A program made the translations under genes and the position numbers. This document shows, piece after piece, positions 45,729 through 59,732 of a DNA stretch of 64,000 nt; within the stretch, counting starts at the first letter, position 1; each line of letters starts with the position of its first letter. Origin of the DNA: Streptomyces sp. HSG2 (GTDB lineage Bacteria > Actinomycetota > Actinomycetes > Streptomycetales > Streptomycetaceae); the NCBI RefSeq assembly GCF_016598575.1, contig NZ_CP066801.1, positions 2,542,001 through 2,606,000 on the forward strand, read 5' to 3'. The notes beneath the pieces were generated by a model. The model had not been told where the DNA came from and made no database searches. It worked only from the letters and a program-made list of their open reading frames with translations.

Positions 45729-45866
45729 TCAGGCGGACAGGCGGGCGCGACCCTTGCTACGGCGGGACGCGAGGATCGCGCGGCCGGCACGGGTGCGCAT
45801 ACGCAGCCGGAAGCCGTGGGTCTTCGCGCGACGACGGTTGTTCGGCTGGAAGGTGCGCTTGCTCAC
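45729..45866 (-). CDS. rpmH: 50S ribosomal protein L34
   Basis: A 45-aa protein that reads [20 protein letters not shown] and ends SKGRARLSA, a canonical L34. The GTG at 45866 opens the operon running left to khpB, and it diverges from dnaA. It is too short for most length cut-offs but unmistakable. Confidence 0.97.
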   Translation of the reverse strand: MSKRTFQPNNRRRAKTHGFRLRMRTRAGRAILASRRSKGRARLSA

Positions 45867-46253
45867 TCGGGGGCTCCAGAAAGAGATCGTTGGTGGCGGG
45901 GTGCCGTCCTGGCTGTCACCGTGCGCCCACGAGTAGCTCGCGTTACGCCCGTGTGTACCGCTTTCCGATCACCTGACGTGATCCGTGCCCATCGGAGGCA
46001 GGCGGCAGCAGCCATCGACAACTCGACCTGGTCACGGTACGCGGGGCCGGGTCGTCCGGTCAAACCCGGAACGGTTCGGAGACACTTGTCCACAGGCTGG
46101 GGACAACGACTTGAACCCGACCCGTCGCCCTGACTACCGTGATCGGACCTCCGCACGTCCCACTACCCCCCCGTTGTCCCAGCCGTCCCGCCGAGATTCA
46201 TCCCGCCCGTCCCCGGATCACGCCTTCGTGGGACCCCGTGAGAGAGCGTGCCC
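45867..46253. promoter_or_regulatory. rpmH / dnaA divergent promoter region
   Basis: This 387-bp region holds the promoters of rpmH and dnaA. It has no gene. Two DnaA boxes (46086-46094 TTGTCCACA; 46098-46106 TGGGGACAA inverted) sit about 150 bp upstream of dnaA, matching the known DnaA autoregulation of Streptomyces dnaA. Confidence 0.8.
46086..46108. promoter_or_regulatory. DnaA-box pair, 23-nt element repeated exactly in oriC
   Basis: A perfect box (46086-46094) and an inverted box (46098-46106) 3 bp apart. The whole 23-nt block recurs exactly at 48746-48768 in oriC. Confidence 0.8.
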
Positions 46254-48233
46254 GTGGCCGACGTACCTGCCGATCTTGCCGCAGTATGGCCGCGCGTCCT
46301 GGAGCGATTGCTCGGCGGAGAGGGCCACGACCAAGGGTTCGAGGCCAAGGACGAGCACTGGATCCGTCGGTGTCAGCCACTCGCTCTCGTCGCCGACACC
46401 GCGCTCCTGGCCGTGCCCAACGAGTTCGCCAAGGGGGTCATCGAGGGCCGCCTGGCGCCGGTGGTGAGCGAGTCGCTCAGCCGTGAGTGCGGCCGACCCA
46501 TCCGCATCGCGATCACCGTCGACGACACGGCGGGCGATGCCCCCGCCCCGGGGCCGACCGCGACACAGTCGGGCTATGCCGAACCCGACCCCTCCCCGAC
46601 GGTCCAGAGTCAGAGGGGGGACGAGAACGAGGGCTACTCCGCTTCCCGACACCAGCTGCCCACCGCGCGCCCGACGTATCCCGCCGAGTACCAGCGTCCC
46701 GAATCCGGTGCTCCCTGGCAGCGCCACACGTCACCGGACGGCTACGCGTGGCACCAGCGTCCACCGGGCTTCTCCGAGAGGGACGGCTACGCGGCACCCC
46801 CGCACGGACCCTACGCGCGCCCCGCGAGGACCGGTCACCCCCCATCCGAGGACGCCTACCCGACCGCCCCCTCCGACTCCTTCGCCCGGGACGGCTACCG
46901 TCCGGACGGCTACGGCCCGGCGGCGTACGCCCGCGACACCTATCGCCAGGATTCGGACGGCTATCCCCAGGACGCCGACGACGCGCACGGCTACCGCCCG
47001 CGCGCCACCGAGCATCCGGGCTACGGACGCGCCCGCCGGGAGCACGACCCGTCCCACCGCGACTACGGTCCACGTGAATCCGCCCTCGAGGGCGATACGC
47101 CCCCCGGCGGCGCCCCCGAGCACCGTGGCGGACCCGCGATTCCTCCCGCGCCCGGACGCCCGGCCTCTCCTCAGACCCCTGTCTCGGGACCGGGCGAACC
47201 CACCGCGCGACTCAACCCCAAGTACCTGTTCGACACCTTCGTCATCGGCGCGTCCAACCGGTTCGCGCACGCCGCGGCAGTCGCCGTGGCGGAGGCTCCG
47301 GCCAAGGCGTACAACCCGCTGTTCATCTACGGCGAGTCGGGTCTCGGCAAGACCCACCTGCTGCACGCCATCGGCCACTACGCGCGCAGCCTGTACCCCG
47401 GTACCCGGGTGCGGTACGTGAGCTCCGAGGAGTTCACGAACGAGTTCATCAACTCGATCCGCGACGGCAAGGGGGACAGCTTCCGCAAGCGCTACCGCGA
47501 GATGGACATCCTGCTGGTCGACGACATCCAGTTCCTGGCCGACAAGGAGTCGACGCAGGAGGAGTTCTTCCACACCTTCAACACACTGCACAACGCGGAC
47601 AAGCAGATCGTGCTCTCCAGCGACCGACCGCCGAAGCAGCTGGTGACCCTGGAGGACCGGCTCAGAAACCGCTTCGAGTGGGGTCTGATCACCGACGTCC
47701 AGCCGCCCGAGCTGGAGACGCGGATCGCCATCCTGCGCAAGAAGGCGGTCCAGGAACAGCTCAACGCCCCGCCGGAGGTCCTCGAGTTCATCGCCTCCCG
47801 GATCTCGCGGAACATCCGTGAGCTGGAGGGGGCGCTGATCCGGGTGACTGCCTTCGCCTCGCTGAACCGACAGCCCGTGGACCTGGGCCTCACCGAGATC
47901 GTCCTCAAGGACCTCATCCCGGGGGGTGAGGAGTCCACGCCGGAGATCACCTCGACGGCCATCATGAGTGAGACCGCGGACTACTTCGGGCTCACGGTCG
48001 AGGACCTGTGTGGCAGTTCCCGCGGGCGCCAACTGGTGACGGCGCGACAGATCGCCATGTACCTCTGCCGCGAGCTGACGGATCTGTCCCTGCCGAAGAT
48101 CGGCGCGCTCTTCGGCGGGCGCGATCACACGACCGTGATGCACGCCGATCGCAAGATCCGCAATCTGATGGCGGAGCGCCGCTCCATCTACAACCAGGTC
48201 ACCGAACTCACGAACCGGATCAAGAACGGTTGA
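46254..48233 (+). CDS. dnaA: Chromosomal replication initiator DnaA
   Basis: This 659-aa initiator is long because domain II (about residues 95-318) is a disordered Tyr/Asp/Pro-rich linker with many D-G-Y units. Domain I is residues 1-90. Domain III (AAA+) starts [13 protein letters not shown] (about 319), with Walker [10 protein letters not shown] (about 360) and Walker [10 protein letters not shown]. Domain IV has the DnaA-box helix [14 protein letters not shown] (about 622-635). I chose the second GTG (46254), matching Streptomyces [12 protein letters not shown] and an AGAGAG 7 nt upstream; a GTG at 46248 is the alternative. Two DnaA boxes upstream suggest autorepression. Confidence 0.97.
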   Translation: MADVPADLAAVWPRVLERLLGGEGHDQGFEAKDEHWIRRCQPLALVADTALLAVPNEFAKGVIEGRLAPVVSESLSRECGRPIRIAITVDDTAGDAPAPGPTATQSGYAEPDPSPTVQSQRGDENEGYSASRHQLPTARPTYPAEYQRPESGAPWQRHTSPDGYAWHQRPPGFSERDGYAAPPHGPYARPARTGHPPSEDAYPTAPSDSFARDGYRPDGYGPAAYARDTYRQDSDGYPQDADDAHGYRPRATEHPGYGRARREHDPSHRDYGPRESALEGDTPPGGAPEHRGGPAIPPAPGRPASPQTPVSGPGEPTARLNPKYLFDTFVIGASNRFAHAAAVAVAEAPAKAYNPLFIYGESGLGKTHLLHAIGHYARSLYPGTRVRYVSSEEFTNEFINSIRDGKGDSFRKRYREMDILLVDDIQFLADKESTQEEFFHTFNTLHNADKQIVLSSDRPPKQLVTLEDRLRNRFEWGLITDVQPPELETRIAILRKKAVQEQLNAPPEVLEFIASRISRNIRELEGALIRVTAFASLNRQPVDLGLTEIVLKDLIPGGEESTPEITSTAIMSETADYFGLTVEDLCGSSRGRQLVTARQIAMYLCRELTDLSLPKIGALFGGRDHTTVMHADRKIRNLMAERRSIYNQVTELTNRIKNG

Positions 48234-48264
48234 GCGGACCCGGACCGTTCTCGGGTCCGGGTCC
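48234..48264 (+). terminator. Terminator after dnaA
   Basis: A perfect 12-bp stem (arms 48234-48245 and 48253-48264) with a 7-nt loop begins directly after the dnaA stop. It separates dnaA transcription from oriC. Confidence 0.85.
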
Positions 48265-48600
48265 GAATCCGGGCGCCTCCGGGGCCTCGGCGGTGGTCTC
48301 CGTCACCCCGATCCCACCTCTCGCGGACGCCCCACGGCCTTCGCGCGGCGGGAGCCGCGAGCCTTCTCCCGGGGGGAACGGAGCCATACCGCACACGGCC
48401 AGGACGCCGCTCCCCGCGCGGGCCGCCGCTCACACGAGGGCGTGGGCCCACGCGGTCGGCCAGCGCACGGTCGAACCCACTTCGCGCGCCCGGGTGGGCG
48501 GCCATCGACCGCTCCTCGACGCCCACACCCCGCCCGTCGCAAGGGCTCCGTTCGCTCCCGTGTCGGTGGTGATCAGGCCCCTCGATGTTCGATTCCAGGC
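48265..48600. other. G+C-rich spacer between dnaA terminator and oriC
   Basis: No box, gene or repeat is seen in these 336 bp. Longer open frames here are composition artefacts. Confidence 0.6.
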
Positions 48601-49190
48601 GAGGTTACGGCTCCCATCCACAGATTCGGCGACTTTCTCCCATCCACACCCTGGGGACTGCCAAGTTTTCCCGATCTTGTCCACAGGTCGTGAACCAGAC
48701 TGGCGGTCAGCACAGCTCAGGGGGGTGTGGATTCGTGGACAATGGTTGTCCACAGGCTGGGGACAACGCGCGACTCCGTGAGCTGCCACCCAGCTTGTCC
48801 ACGCCTGACCCACAGGATGCAAGCAGCTATCCCCAGCTCGCAGGCGGTTCTCCACACCGCTGTCCACTGTTCGGCAACATGACGCGCACGGTCACCGTCG
48901 CGAGTGAAAGCCATCACATCGGAGGTCCCGGGAGGGCTGTGGGAAAGCCAGCGAAATCTGGGGATGGATCTGGGGAGAAGTAGCCCCCTCCTGTGCACGG
49001 AGTGTGCAGAACTTTGGTTTCTCCACACTGTGACCCAGTTGTCCACTGGTTGCACCCACAGGTGCGGTGGACAAGATTCCGGGGTTGACCTGCGGAAACA
49101 GGGTTTTCCACGGAATCCACAGGCCCTACTACTACTACCGACTAGAGAGAGCAGGGCAATCGTTTCGAAGCAGGTTCTGTGCACAACTCG
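48601..49190. other. oriC: Replication origin oriC
   Basis: A dense set of DnaA boxes in both orientations lies between dnaA and dnaN. Exact TTGTCCACA is at 48677-48685 and 48746-48754. Near-consensus boxes are at 48734-48742 (inverted), 48795-48803, 49039-49047 and 49066-49074 (inverted). Weaker ones are at 48614, 48640, 48726, 48758, 48827, 48848, 48860, 49019, 49104, 49113 and 49178. The spacing and two groups (48614-48868 and 49019-49186) with an A/T-richer middle resemble Streptomyces oriC. Confidence 0.95.
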
Positions 49191-49368
49191 CGCTCTCGCC
49201 GGCAAGACCCCCACACCTCGACTTGACCCCGGCGGCCTCCTGCTGTCACCGGGGTACGTCAGACTGGTGCTCCGGTGTCCTTCCCGGCCGAGAGGCCGAC
49301 GACACCGGTTCAGACAGCGAACGCGAAGCAGGGCGACGAGCGCCGGCAACAGCAGGAGGCGGCTAACC

Positions 49369-50499
49369 GTGAAGATCCGGGTGGAACGCGACGTACTCGC
49401 GGAGGCAGTGGCCTGGGCGGCGCGCAGCCTGCCGGCTCGGCCGCCGGCGCCTGTCCTTGCCGGGCTGCTCCTCAAGGCCGAGGACGGGCAGTTGAGCTTG
49501 TCCAGCTTCGACTACGAGGTCTCGGCTCGGGTCTCCGTGGACGCCGAGGTGGAGGAGGAGGGCACCGTCCTCGTCTCGGGGCGCCTGCTGGCGGACATCT
49601 CCCGCGCGCTGCCGAACCGCCCCGTGGAGATCTCCACCGACGGTGCCCGTGCCACCGTGACGTGCGGCTCGTCGAGGTTCACCCTGCACACGCTCCCCGT
49701 GGAGGAATACCCGGCCCTCCCGCAGATGCCGACCGCCACCGGGACCGTGCCCGGCGATGTCTTCGCCTCCGCGGTCCAGCAGGTCGCCATCGCGGCGGGG
49801 CGTGACGACACGCTGCCGGTGCTCACGGGCGTGCGCATCGAGATCGACGGCGACACGGTGACCCTGGCCTCGACCGACCGCTACCGCTTCGCCGTCCGTG
49901 ACTTCCTCTGGAAGCCGGAGAACCCCGAGGCCTCGGCCGTCGCCCTGGTCCCCGCCAAGACGCTGCTGGACACCGCCAAGGCGTTGACCAGCGGCGACCA
50001 GGTGACGCTCGCCCTGTCCGGCTCCGGTTCGGGCGAGGGCCTGATCGGATTCGAGGGCGCGGGCCGTCGCACGACCACCCGTCTTCTGGAGGGTGATCTG
50101 CCGAAGTACCGCACCCTCTTCCCCACCGAGTTCAACTCCGTGGCCGTGCTGGAGACGGCTCCCTTCGTCGAGGCCGTCAAGCGCGTGGCGCTCGTCGCCG
50201 AGCGCAACACTCCCGTCCGTCTCAGCTTCGAGCAGGGGGTGTTGATCCTCGAGGCCGGGTCGAGTGACGACGCACAGGCTGTGGAGAGGGTGGACGCGCA
50301 TCTCGACGGCGAGGACATCTCCATCGCCTTCAACCCGACCTTCCTGCTGGACGGGTTGAGCGCGATCGACTCCCCGGTGGCGCGGCTTTCCTTCACCACT
50401 TCGACCAAGCCCGCGTTGCTCAGTGGCAAGCCGGCCCTCGACGCCGAGGCGGACGAGGCCTACAAGTACCTGATCATGCCGGTACGGCTGAGCGGCTGA
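49369..50499 (+). CDS. dnaN: DNA polymerase III beta sliding clamp
   Basis: This 376-aa clamp has three similar domains. It holds polymerase on DNA. The start [22 protein letters not shown] and the C-terminal [10 protein letters not shown] (normally the cleft closing in MPVR/L) are diagnostic. The GTG at 49369 has GCAGGAGG about 8 nt upstream; the longer frame from 48904 crosses oriC and is rejected. It is followed by a gap of about 190 bp and then gnd. Confidence 0.97.
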   Translation: MKIRVERDVLAEAVAWAARSLPARPPAPVLAGLLLKAEDGQLSLSSFDYEVSARVSVDAEVEEEGTVLVSGRLLADISRALPNRPVEISTDGARATVTCGSSRFTLHTLPVEEYPALPQMPTATGTVPGDVFASAVQQVAIAAGRDDTLPVLTGVRIEIDGDTVTLASTDRYRFAVRDFLWKPENPEASAVALVPAKTLLDTAKALTSGDQVTLALSGSGSGEGLIGFEGAGRRTTTRLLEGDLPKYRTLFPTEFNSVAVLETAPFVEAVKRVALVAERNTPVRLSFEQGVLILEAGSSDDAQAVERVDAHLDGEDISIAFNPTFLLDGLSAIDSPVARLSFTTSTKPALLSGKPALDAEADEAYKYLIMPVRLSG

Positions 50500-50691
50500 G
50501 ACGGGCCGCGTCGGGGCGAGCGAGCCCGGCCCGGGGCAGGTCCCGACGACACCGCCCCGACCCGCCGCCCCGCCGCGTGGGTCGGCACGAACGAGCGCCG
50601 ATGCCCACAGTTGTGCGCGCCCGTCCGGGTTTAGGCTCGGACACCGGCACAAGGTGCCGCAATCGCCACAGCGACCTAAGGAACACAGCAG

Positions 50692-51567
50692 ATGGAGCTC
50701 GGTCTCGTCGGTCTCGGCAAGATGGGCGGCAACATGCGCGAGCGGATTCGCCGCGCGGGCCACACCGTCGTCGGGTTCGACCGCAACCCGGACCTCGCGG
50801 ACGTCCACAGCCTCGAGGACCTGGTGGGCTCGCTCGCCGGACCGCGCGTCGTGTGGGTCATGGTCCCGGCCGGCGCGGCGACTCAGCTGACCATCGACCG
50901 GCTCGCCGAGCTGCTGGACCACGGGGACGTGGTCGTGGACGGCGGGAACTCCCGCTGGACCGACGACGAACGCCACGCCGCGCAGCTCGCCGCCGCGGGC
51001 ATAGGCTTCGTCGACTGTGGCGTCTCTGGGGGCGTCTGGGGCCTGGAGAACGGCTACGCGCTCATGTACGGAGGTTCCGGCGAGCACGTGGACCGGGTCA
51101 GGCCGATCTTCGACGCGCTCAAGCCCCCTGGGGACCACGGATCGGTGCACGCCGGCAAGGTCGGGGCCGGTCACTTCGCCAAGATGGTTCACAACGGCAT
51201 CGAGTACGCCATGATGCAGGCCTACGCCGAGGGCTGGGAGCTGCTGGAGAAGGTCGAGTCGGTGGAGAACGTCCGGGACGTCTTCCGCTCGTGGCAGGAC
51301 GGCACCGTGATCCGGTCGTGGCTCCTGGATCTCGCCGTGAACGCCCTCGACGACGACGAGCACCTGGAGCGCCTCGAGGGGCGTGCCGAGGACTCGGGCG
51401 AGGGGCGCTGGACGGTGGAGGCCGCCATCGACCACGCGGTACCGTTGCCGGCCATCACGGCGTCGCTGTTCGCCCGGTTCTCCTCGCGGCAGGACGACTC
51501 GCCCCAGATGAAGATGATCGCCGCGCTGAGGAACCAGTTCGGCGGCCACGCGGTGACGGAGAAGTAG
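50692..51567 (+). CDS. gnd: 6-phosphogluconate dehydrogenase (decarboxylating, short form)
   Basis: This 291-aa enzyme would convert 6-phosphogluconate to ribulose-5-phosphate. The NAD(P) motif is [17 protein letters not shown]; substrate-binding sequence [25 protein letters not shown] and the catalytic-lysine loop [16 protein letters not shown] follow. The length fits the short, YqeC-like family. The ATG at 50692 has AAGGAA upstream. Its place between dnaN and recF is typical of actinobacteria. Confidence 0.94.
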   Translation: MELGLVGLGKMGGNMRERIRRAGHTVVGFDRNPDLADVHSLEDLVGSLAGPRVVWVMVPAGAATQLTIDRLAELLDHGDVVVDGGNSRWTDDERHAAQLAAAGIGFVDCGVSGGVWGLENGYALMYGGSGEHVDRVRPIFDALKPPGDHGSVHAGKVGAGHFAKMVHNGIEYAMMQAYAEGWELLEKVESVENVRDVFRSWQDGTVIRSWLLDLAVNALDDDEHLERLEGRAEDSGEGRWTVEAAIDHAVPLPAITASLFARFSSRQDDSPQMKMIAALRNQFGGHAVTEK

Positions 51568-51620
51568 TCGCGAGCGAGTGGCACAGGCGGAAACGAAGGC
51601 TGGGAGGCCGGCTCACACCC

Positions 51621-52742
51621 ATGCACGTCACGCATCTGTCGCTGGCCGACTTCCGTTCGTACGCCCGGGCGGAGGTCCCGCTCGACCAGGGCGTCACGGT
51701 CTTCGTCGGTCCCAATGGACAAGGCAAGACCAACCTTGTCGAGGCGGTCGGCTATCTCGCGACGCTGGGCAGCCACCGGGTCTCCTCGGACGCCCCGCTG
51801 GTGAGAGTCGGGGCCGAGCGGGCGGTCATCCGGGCTCAGGTGCGACAGGGCGACCGGACGCGACTCGTCGAGCTGGAGCTCAATCCGGGCCGGGCCAACC
51901 GAGCCAGGATCAACAGATCCACGCAGGTCAGGCCTCGCGACGTGCTGGGCATCGTCCGCACCGTCCTGTTCGCCCCCGAGGATCTCGCGCTGGTGAAGGG
52001 AGACCCGGGCGAGCGACGCAGGTTTCTCGACGACCTGGTCACCGCGCGCTCGCCGCGGATGGCCGCCGTCCGTTCCGACTACGACCGGGTGCTCAAGCAG
52101 CGGAACACTCTGCTGAAATCGGCCGCTTCGGCCCGCAGGCACGGCGGTCGGGCGCTGGACCTGTCCACCCTGGAGGTCTGGGATCGGCATCTCGCCCGAG
52201 CCGGCGCGGAGCTGCTGGCCCAGCGTCTGGACCTGATCGACGCGGTCCGCCCGCTGACGGGTGGGGCCTACGAGAGGCTCGCTCCGGGGGGTGGGGCTGT
52301 CACTCTGGAGTACCGCTCCTCGGTCCCGGGAGTGGCGCGTACCCGGGAGGAACTGTTCGAGCAGTTGGTGTCGGCGCTGGCCGGGATCAGGCCTCAGGAG
52401 GTCGACCGCGGAGTCACGCTCGTCGGCCCGCACCGTGACGACCTGGAGCTCAGACTGGGGGGGATGCCGGCCAGGGGGTACGCCTCCCATGGCGAGTCGT
52501 GGTCCCTCGCGCTGGCCTTGCGCCTGGCCTCCTACGACCTGCTTCGGGAAGAGGGCGACGAACCGGTCCTGATCCTTGACGATGTCTTCGCCGAACTGGA
52601 CGCCCGACGCCGGGAGCGGTTGGCCGATTCGGTGGCGGAGGGTGAACAGGTGTTGGTGACCGCGGCCGTCGACGAGGACGTGCCGCCGGCGTTGGTCGGA
52701 CGGCGCTTCAACGTCGCCGAGGGGGCGGTGGAGCCGGCGTGA
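51621..52742 (+). CDS. recF: DNA replication and repair protein RecF
   Basis: This 373-aa SMC-like ATPase helps load RecA at gaps. It has Walker [10 protein letters not shown] (about residues 31-39) and the ABC-type signature in [15 protein letters not shown], with Walker [15 protein letters not shown]. The ATG at 51621 has only a distant GGGAGG, so translation may depend on coupling. The DciA-like gene begins inside its stop (GTGA). Confidence 0.96.
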   Translation: MHVTHLSLADFRSYARAEVPLDQGVTVFVGPNGQGKTNLVEAVGYLATLGSHRVSSDAPLVRVGAERAVIRAQVRQGDRTRLVELELNPGRANRARINRSTQVRPRDVLGIVRTVLFAPEDLALVKGDPGERRRFLDDLVTARSPRMAAVRSDYDRVLKQRNTLLKSAASARRHGGRALDLSTLEVWDRHLARAGAELLAQRLDLIDAVRPLTGGAYERLAPGGGAVTLEYRSSVPGVARTREELFEQLVSALAGIRPQEVDRGVTLVGPHRDDLELRLGGMPARGYASHGESWSLALALRLASYDLLREEGDEPVLILDDVFAELDARRRERLADSVAEGEQVLVTAAVDEDVPPALVGRRFNVAEGAVEPA

Positions 52743-53287
52743 GCACCGAGAACGTCAAGGCCGGGCTCCCCGGTGTGGAGGGTGCGGGGCCGACCGGTGT
52801 CGATCTCGCGCGGGTGGCGCTCCGAGCGGCGAGGGAAGCGGCCCGCGCCAGGGGGGACGCCACCCGGCAGCGGAAGGGGGCGGGCCGCGGTGGCGGGCTT
52901 CGCTCCGGTGCGCGCGCGGACGCCCGGGACCCCATGCCACTCGGCCCAGCGATCAGTCGACTGATCACGGAGCGAGGGTGGGAGACCCCGGCGGCGGTCG
53001 GCGGGGTGATGGGACGGTGGTCCCACATCGTCGGCGGCGAAGTGGCCAACCACTGTGCCCCGATCCGCTACGACGAGGACGAGAGGGTGCTCGTGGTGCG
53101 CTGCGACTCCACGGCGTGGGCGACCAACCTCCGTCTCCTGGCCCCGACCCTCGTGGCGCGGATCAACGAGGACGTCGGACACGGGTCGGTACGGATGATC
53201 AAGGTGTGCGGTCCGGGCGGACCGGAACGTGGTCCAGGTCGTCTTCGAGCCCCGGGCAGTGTGGGACCCGGCGACACCTATGGATGA
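52739..53287 (+). CDS. dciA: DciA-like DUF721 protein (helicase loader)
   Basis: This 182-aa protein has a disordered Arg-rich N-terminus of about 65 residues. The DUF721/DciA domain follows ([41 protein letters not shown]). DciA loads DnaB in bacteria lacking DnaC, and Rv0004 of M. tuberculosis is the same position. The GTG at 52739 overlaps the recF stop by 4 bp. The C-terminal tail is Gly/Arg-rich. Confidence 0.88.
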   Translation: MSTENVKAGLPGVEGAGPTGVDLARVALRAAREAARARGDATRQRKGAGRGGGLRSGARADARDPMPLGPAISRLITERGWETPAAVGGVMGRWSHIVGGEVANHCAPIRYDEDERVLVVRCDSTAWATNLRLLAPTLVARINEDVGHGSVRMIKVCGPGGPERGPGRLRAPGSVGPGDTYG

Positions 53288-55885
<2,598 letters not shown>

Positions 55886-55927
55886 GTCGGTCTCAGCTGA
55901 CCGCACCCGGAAGGATCCTCACCAGCA

Positions 55928-58519
55928 ATGACCGACGAGAACCTCCCCGTGACGCCGCAAGGCGACCCCTTGGCGCTGCGTGTCGAGCCCGTGGGGCTGG
56001 AAACGGAGATGCAGCGCTCCTACCTCGACTACGCGATGTCCGTCATCGTCTCGCGCGCGCTGCCCGACGTGCGGGACGGCCTCAAGCCGGTGCACCGTCG
56101 TGTGCTGTACGCCATGTACGACGGCGGATACCGTCCCGAGCGCGGCTTCTACAAGTGTGCCCGCGTCGTCGGCGACGTCATGGGCAACTACCACCCGCAC
56201 GGTGACAGCTCCATCTACGACGCCCTGGTCCGGCTGGCGCAGCCGTGGTCGATGCGGATGCCGCTGGTGGACTCCAACGGCAACTTCGGCTCGCCCGGGA
56301 ACGACCCCGCGGCGGCGATGCGGTACACCGAGTGCAAGATGGCCGCGCTCTCGATGGAGATGGTCCGTGACATCGACGAGGAGACCGTCGATTTCACCGA
56401 CAACTACGACGGCCGCTCCCAGGAGCCGACCGTCCTGCCGTCCCGGTTCCCGAACCTCCTGATCAACGGCTCGGCGGGGATCGCGGTCGGCATGGCCACC
56501 AACATCCCCCCGCACAACCTGCGGGAGGTCGCGGCCGGGGCCCAGTGGTACCTGGAGAACCCCGAGGCCTCGCACGAGGACCTGCTGGACGCCTTGATCG
56601 GGCGAATCAAGGGGCCGGACTTCCCCACCGGCGCGCTGGTCGTCGGCCGCAAGGGCATCGAGGAGGCCTACCGCACCGGGCGCGGCTCCATCACCATGCG
56701 CGCGGTGGTCGAGGTCGAGGAGATCCAGAACCGACAGTGCCTGGTCGTCACCGAGCTTCCCTACCAGGTGAACCCGGACAACCTGGCCCAGAAGATCGCC
56801 GATCTCGTCAAGGACGGCAGGATCGGGGGCATCGCCGACGTCCGCGACGAGACCTCCTCCCGCACCGGGCAGCGGCTGGTCATCGTGCTCAAGCGGGACG
56901 CGGTCGCCAAGGTGGTGCTGAACAACCTCTACAAGCACACCGACCTGCAGACCAACTTCGGGGCCAACATGTTGGCCCTGGTCGACGGCGTCCCGCGCAC
57001 GCTGTCCCTGGACGCCTTCATCCGTCACTGGGTCGCCCACCAGATCGAGGTCGTCGTCCGCAGGACCCGCTTCCGGTTGCGCAAGGCCGAGGAGCGGGCG
57101 CACATCCTGCGCGGTCTGTTGAAGGCCCTGGACGCCATCGACGAGGTCATCGCGCTCATCCGGCGCAGCGACACCGTGGAGATCGCCCGCGGGGGCCTGA
57201 TGGGCCTCCTCGACATCGACGAGATCCAGGCCAACGCCATCCTGGAGATGCAGCTCCGCCGGCTGGCGGCCCTGGAGCGACAGAAGATCGTCCAAGAGCA
57301 CGACGAACTCCAGGCGAAGATCGGCGAGTACAACGCCATTCTCGCCTCCCCGGTCCGCCAGAGGGGCATCGTCAGCGCCGAGCTGGCGGCGATCGTCGAG
57401 AAGTACGGCGACGACCGCAAGACGAAGCTGATCCCCTACGAGGGCGACATGTCCATCGAGGACCTGATCGCCGAGGAGGACATCGTCGTCACGGTCAGCC
57501 GCGGCGGCTACATCAAGCGGACCAAGACCGACGACTACCGGGCCCAGAAACGCGGAGGCAAGGGGGTGCGGGGGACGAAGTTGCGTGAGGACGACATCGT
57601 CGACCACTTCTTCGTCTCCACCACGCACCACTGGCTGCTCTTCTTCACCAACAAGGGGCGGGTCTACCGGGTCAAGGGGTACGAGCTTCCGGACGCCGGG
57701 CGCGACGCGCGTGGCCAGCACGTCGCCAATCTGCTGGCGTTCCAGCCGGACGAGTCGATCGCGGAGATCTTCGCCATCCGCGACTACGAGGCGGCCCCGT
57801 ACCTGGTCCTGGCGACCAAGGGGGGCCTGGTCAAGAAGACCTCGCTGAAGGACTACGACTCGCCGCGTTCAGGTGGTGTCATCGCCATCAACCTGCGCGA
57901 GCGGGAGGACGGGACCGATGACGAGCTGATCGGCGCCGAGTTGGTCTCCGCCACCGACGACCTGCTGTTGATCAGCAAGAAGGCGCAGTCGATCAGGTTC
58001 ACGGCCGCGGACGAGACTCTCCGCCCGATGGGGCGCGCCACGTCGGGCGTCAAGGGTATGAGCTTCCGAGGCGAGGACGAACTGCTGTCGATGAGCGTGG
58101 TGCGGCCCGGCACGTTCGTCTTCACCGCCACGGACGGCGGCTACGCCAAACGGACCGCCGTCGACGAGTACCGCGTCCAGGGGCGCGGTGGGCTCGGCAT
58201 CAAGGCCGCCAAGATCGTCGAGGATCGTGGCGAACTGGTGGGTGCCCTGGTGGTCGAGGAGTCCGACGAGATCCTCGCCATCACCTTGTCCGGCGGTGTG
58301 ATTCGCACGCGAGTCAGCGAGATCCGGGAAACCGGGCGTGACACCATGGGCGTCCAACTGATCAACCTGGGCAAGCGCGACGCCGTCGTCGGTATCGCGC
58401 GCAACGCCGAGGCGGGGCGAGAGGCGGAGGAGGTCGACGGCGGGGACACCGCCGACGAGGCCGCCGCCGGAGCTCCGAGCGGTGACACGGGCGAGGGCAC
58501 GGCGCCCACGTCCGAGTAG
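55928..58519 (+). CDS. gyrA: DNA gyrase subunit A
   Basis: This 863-aa subunit cuts and rejoins DNA. The catalytic Tyr is in [10 protein letters not shown] (about residue 133). The quinolone region reads [12 protein letters not shown], wild-type-like with Ser and Asp at the usual positions. The C-terminal pinwheel has the GyrA box [10 protein letters not shown] (about 540). The tail is acidic and disordered. A spacer of 17 nt precedes the DUF3566 gene. Confidence 0.97.
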   Translation: MTDENLPVTPQGDPLALRVEPVGLETEMQRSYLDYAMSVIVSRALPDVRDGLKPVHRRVLYAMYDGGYRPERGFYKCARVVGDVMGNYHPHGDSSIYDALVRLAQPWSMRMPLVDSNGNFGSPGNDPAAAMRYTECKMAALSMEMVRDIDEETVDFTDNYDGRSQEPTVLPSRFPNLLINGSAGIAVGMATNIPPHNLREVAAGAQWYLENPEASHEDLLDALIGRIKGPDFPTGALVVGRKGIEEAYRTGRGSITMRAVVEVEEIQNRQCLVVTELPYQVNPDNLAQKIADLVKDGRIGGIADVRDETSSRTGQRLVIVLKRDAVAKVVLNNLYKHTDLQTNFGANMLALVDGVPRTLSLDAFIRHWVAHQIEVVVRRTRFRLRKAEERAHILRGLLKALDAIDEVIALIRRSDTVEIARGGLMGLLDIDEIQANAILEMQLRRLAALERQKIVQEHDELQAKIGEYNAILASPVRQRGIVSAELAAIVEKYGDDRKTKLIPYEGDMSIEDLIAEEDIVVTVSRGGYIKRTKTDDYRAQKRGGKGVRGTKLREDDIVDHFFVSTTHHWLLFFTNKGRVYRVKGYELPDAGRDARGQHVANLLAFQPDESIAEIFAIRDYEAAPYLVLATKGGLVKKTSLKDYDSPRSGGVIAINLREREDGTDDELIGAELVSATDDLLLISKKAQSIRFTAADETLRPMGRATSGVKGMSFRGEDELLSMSVVRPGTFVFTATDGGYAKRTAVDEYRVQGRGGLGIKAAKIVEDRGELVGALVVEESDEILAITLSGGVIRTRVSEIRETGRDTMGVQLINLGKRDAVVGIARNAEAGREAEEVDGGDTADEAAAGAPSGDTGEGTAPTSE

Positions 58520-58536
58520 GCAAGAGGAGAGTGGAT

Positions 58537-59268
58537 GTGAGCGGAGCCACGGGCGCCGGGTCGGCCGGTACCCCGACGGGTACGGAGACGGACGGCGTGG
58601 GCAAGGGCTCCGTTCCGCCACCTGTGAGGCATCAGCCCGCCTCCGGCGTTTCCGGTGGAACGGAGCCGCGACCTCACTCGTCCTCTTCGTCGTACGAGAC
58701 TCGTGGATCCCAGGGGGGAACCGTGACGGACACCCGAGGAGCGCAGGCCGAGCGGCCGGCCTCACCCTTGCCGGGAGACCGGAAGGCGGAGCGGCAGTCC
58801 GGCGGGCCCTACCACCCGCCGCAGGCCTACCCGACCGCCGACGGCGCCGGTGACGACGCCGATCTTCGGCGGCGCACGGGCGGGCGCGTCGTACCACGCG
58901 TTCGCAAGGCCCGATTGCGGGTCGCCAGGGCCGACCCGTGGTCGGTGATGAAGGTGAGCTTCCTGCTCTCCATCGCCCTGGGGATCTGCACGGTCGTCGC
59001 CTCGGCCGTCCTCTGGATGGTCATGGACGCCATGGGCGTGTTCTCGACCGTGGGCGGGACGATCTCCGAGGCGACCGGCGCCAGCGAGTCCTCCGGGTTC
59101 GATCTCCAGGCGTTCCTCTCGCTGCCCAACGTGCTGATGTTCAGCACGGTCATCGCGGCCATCGACGTGGTCCTGGCCACCGCGTTGGCGACGCTCGGCG
59201 CCTTCATCTACAACCTCTCCGCGGGCTTCGTGGGAGGCGTCGAGCTCACGCTCGCCGAGGACGAGTGA
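58537..59268 (+). CDS. DUF3566 transmembrane protein
   Basis: This 243-aa protein has a disordered Thr/Ser/Pro-rich cytoplasmic part (about 1-135). The DUF3566 domain has two membrane spans (about 144-165 and 195-223), with ADPWSVMKVSFLLSIALGI and SAGFVGGVELTL as typical ends. Family members (Rv0007) always sit after gyrA, but the function is unknown. The GTG at 58537 was chosen over 58531 because GAGGAG is too close to the latter. tRNA-Ile follows. Confidence 0.9.
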   Translation: MSGATGAGSAGTPTGTETDGVGKGSVPPPVRHQPASGVSGGTEPRPHSSSSSYETRGSQGGTVTDTRGAQAERPASPLPGDRKAERQSGGPYHPPQAYPTADGAGDDADLRRRTGGRVVPRVRKARLRVARADPWSVMKVSFLLSIALGICTVVASAVLWMVMDAMGVFSTVGGTISEATGASESSGFDLQAFLSLPNVLMFSTVIAAIDVVLATALATLGAFIYNLSAGFVGGVELTLAEDE

Positions 59269-59350
59269 GGCGCGGAACCGATTTTGGGACTCCACCCCTC
59301 GTGCGCTAACCTTCAGAGGTCGGCGCGCGGGGGACCCCGCAGAGCGCGGC

Positions 59351-59427
59351 GGGGCTATAGCTCAGTTGGTTAGAGCGCATCCCTGATAAGGATGAGGCCA
59401 CAGGTTCAAATCCTGTTAGCCCCACCA
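59351..59427 (+). tRNA. ileT: tRNA-Ile (anticodon GAT)
   Basis: A full cloverleaf of 74 nt plus encoded CCA (59425-59427). The acceptor GGGGCTA pairs with TAGCCCC, the D-arm is GCTCAGTTGGTTAGAGC, the anticodon loop CTGATAA has GAT at 59385-59387, and the T-arm is CAGGTTCAAATCCTG. A long terminator begins directly after. Confidence 0.97.
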
Positions 59428-59468
59428 GTGAGAAGACCCCCGGGCCATCGGTCCGGGGGTCTTCTCAC
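59428..59468 (+). terminator. Terminator after tRNA-Ile
   Basis: A perfect 16-bp stem (arms 59428-59443 and 59453-59468) with a 9-nt loop starts immediately after the encoded CCA. Confidence 0.9.
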
Positions 59469-59732
59469 GTCAGCGGTCGACACCATCAGTGGTGATCAGT
59501 CGATCGGCGGGCCTTCCGGGAGTTCGGAGACCGTTTCGAGTGCGGGGTGCCTCGGTCGGGGCATTGTGCTGACATACCGTCACGTGCCCAGGGCGGGACG
59601 CGGCGGCGAGGCGCGTGTGGTCTCCCGCCGGGTCGCCGCCTCTCACCCGGGCGCGCTCTCCCTTCCCGGGGCATCTGTCCGGTGGGTTGGCGCGGGGAAC
59701 CGGTGCGTGCCGCGCGGTCCGCGTGGCACCCA

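Noticed and set aside
48008-48781. Open frame running from inside dnaA into oriC
   Set aside because: It begins inside dnaA in another frame and ends among the DnaA boxes; its sequence is low-complexity Pro/Arg.
49363-51549. A 728-residue open frame on the - strand over dnaN and gnd
   Set aside because: It is antisense to two certain genes and has a His/Val/Gln-rich shadow composition.
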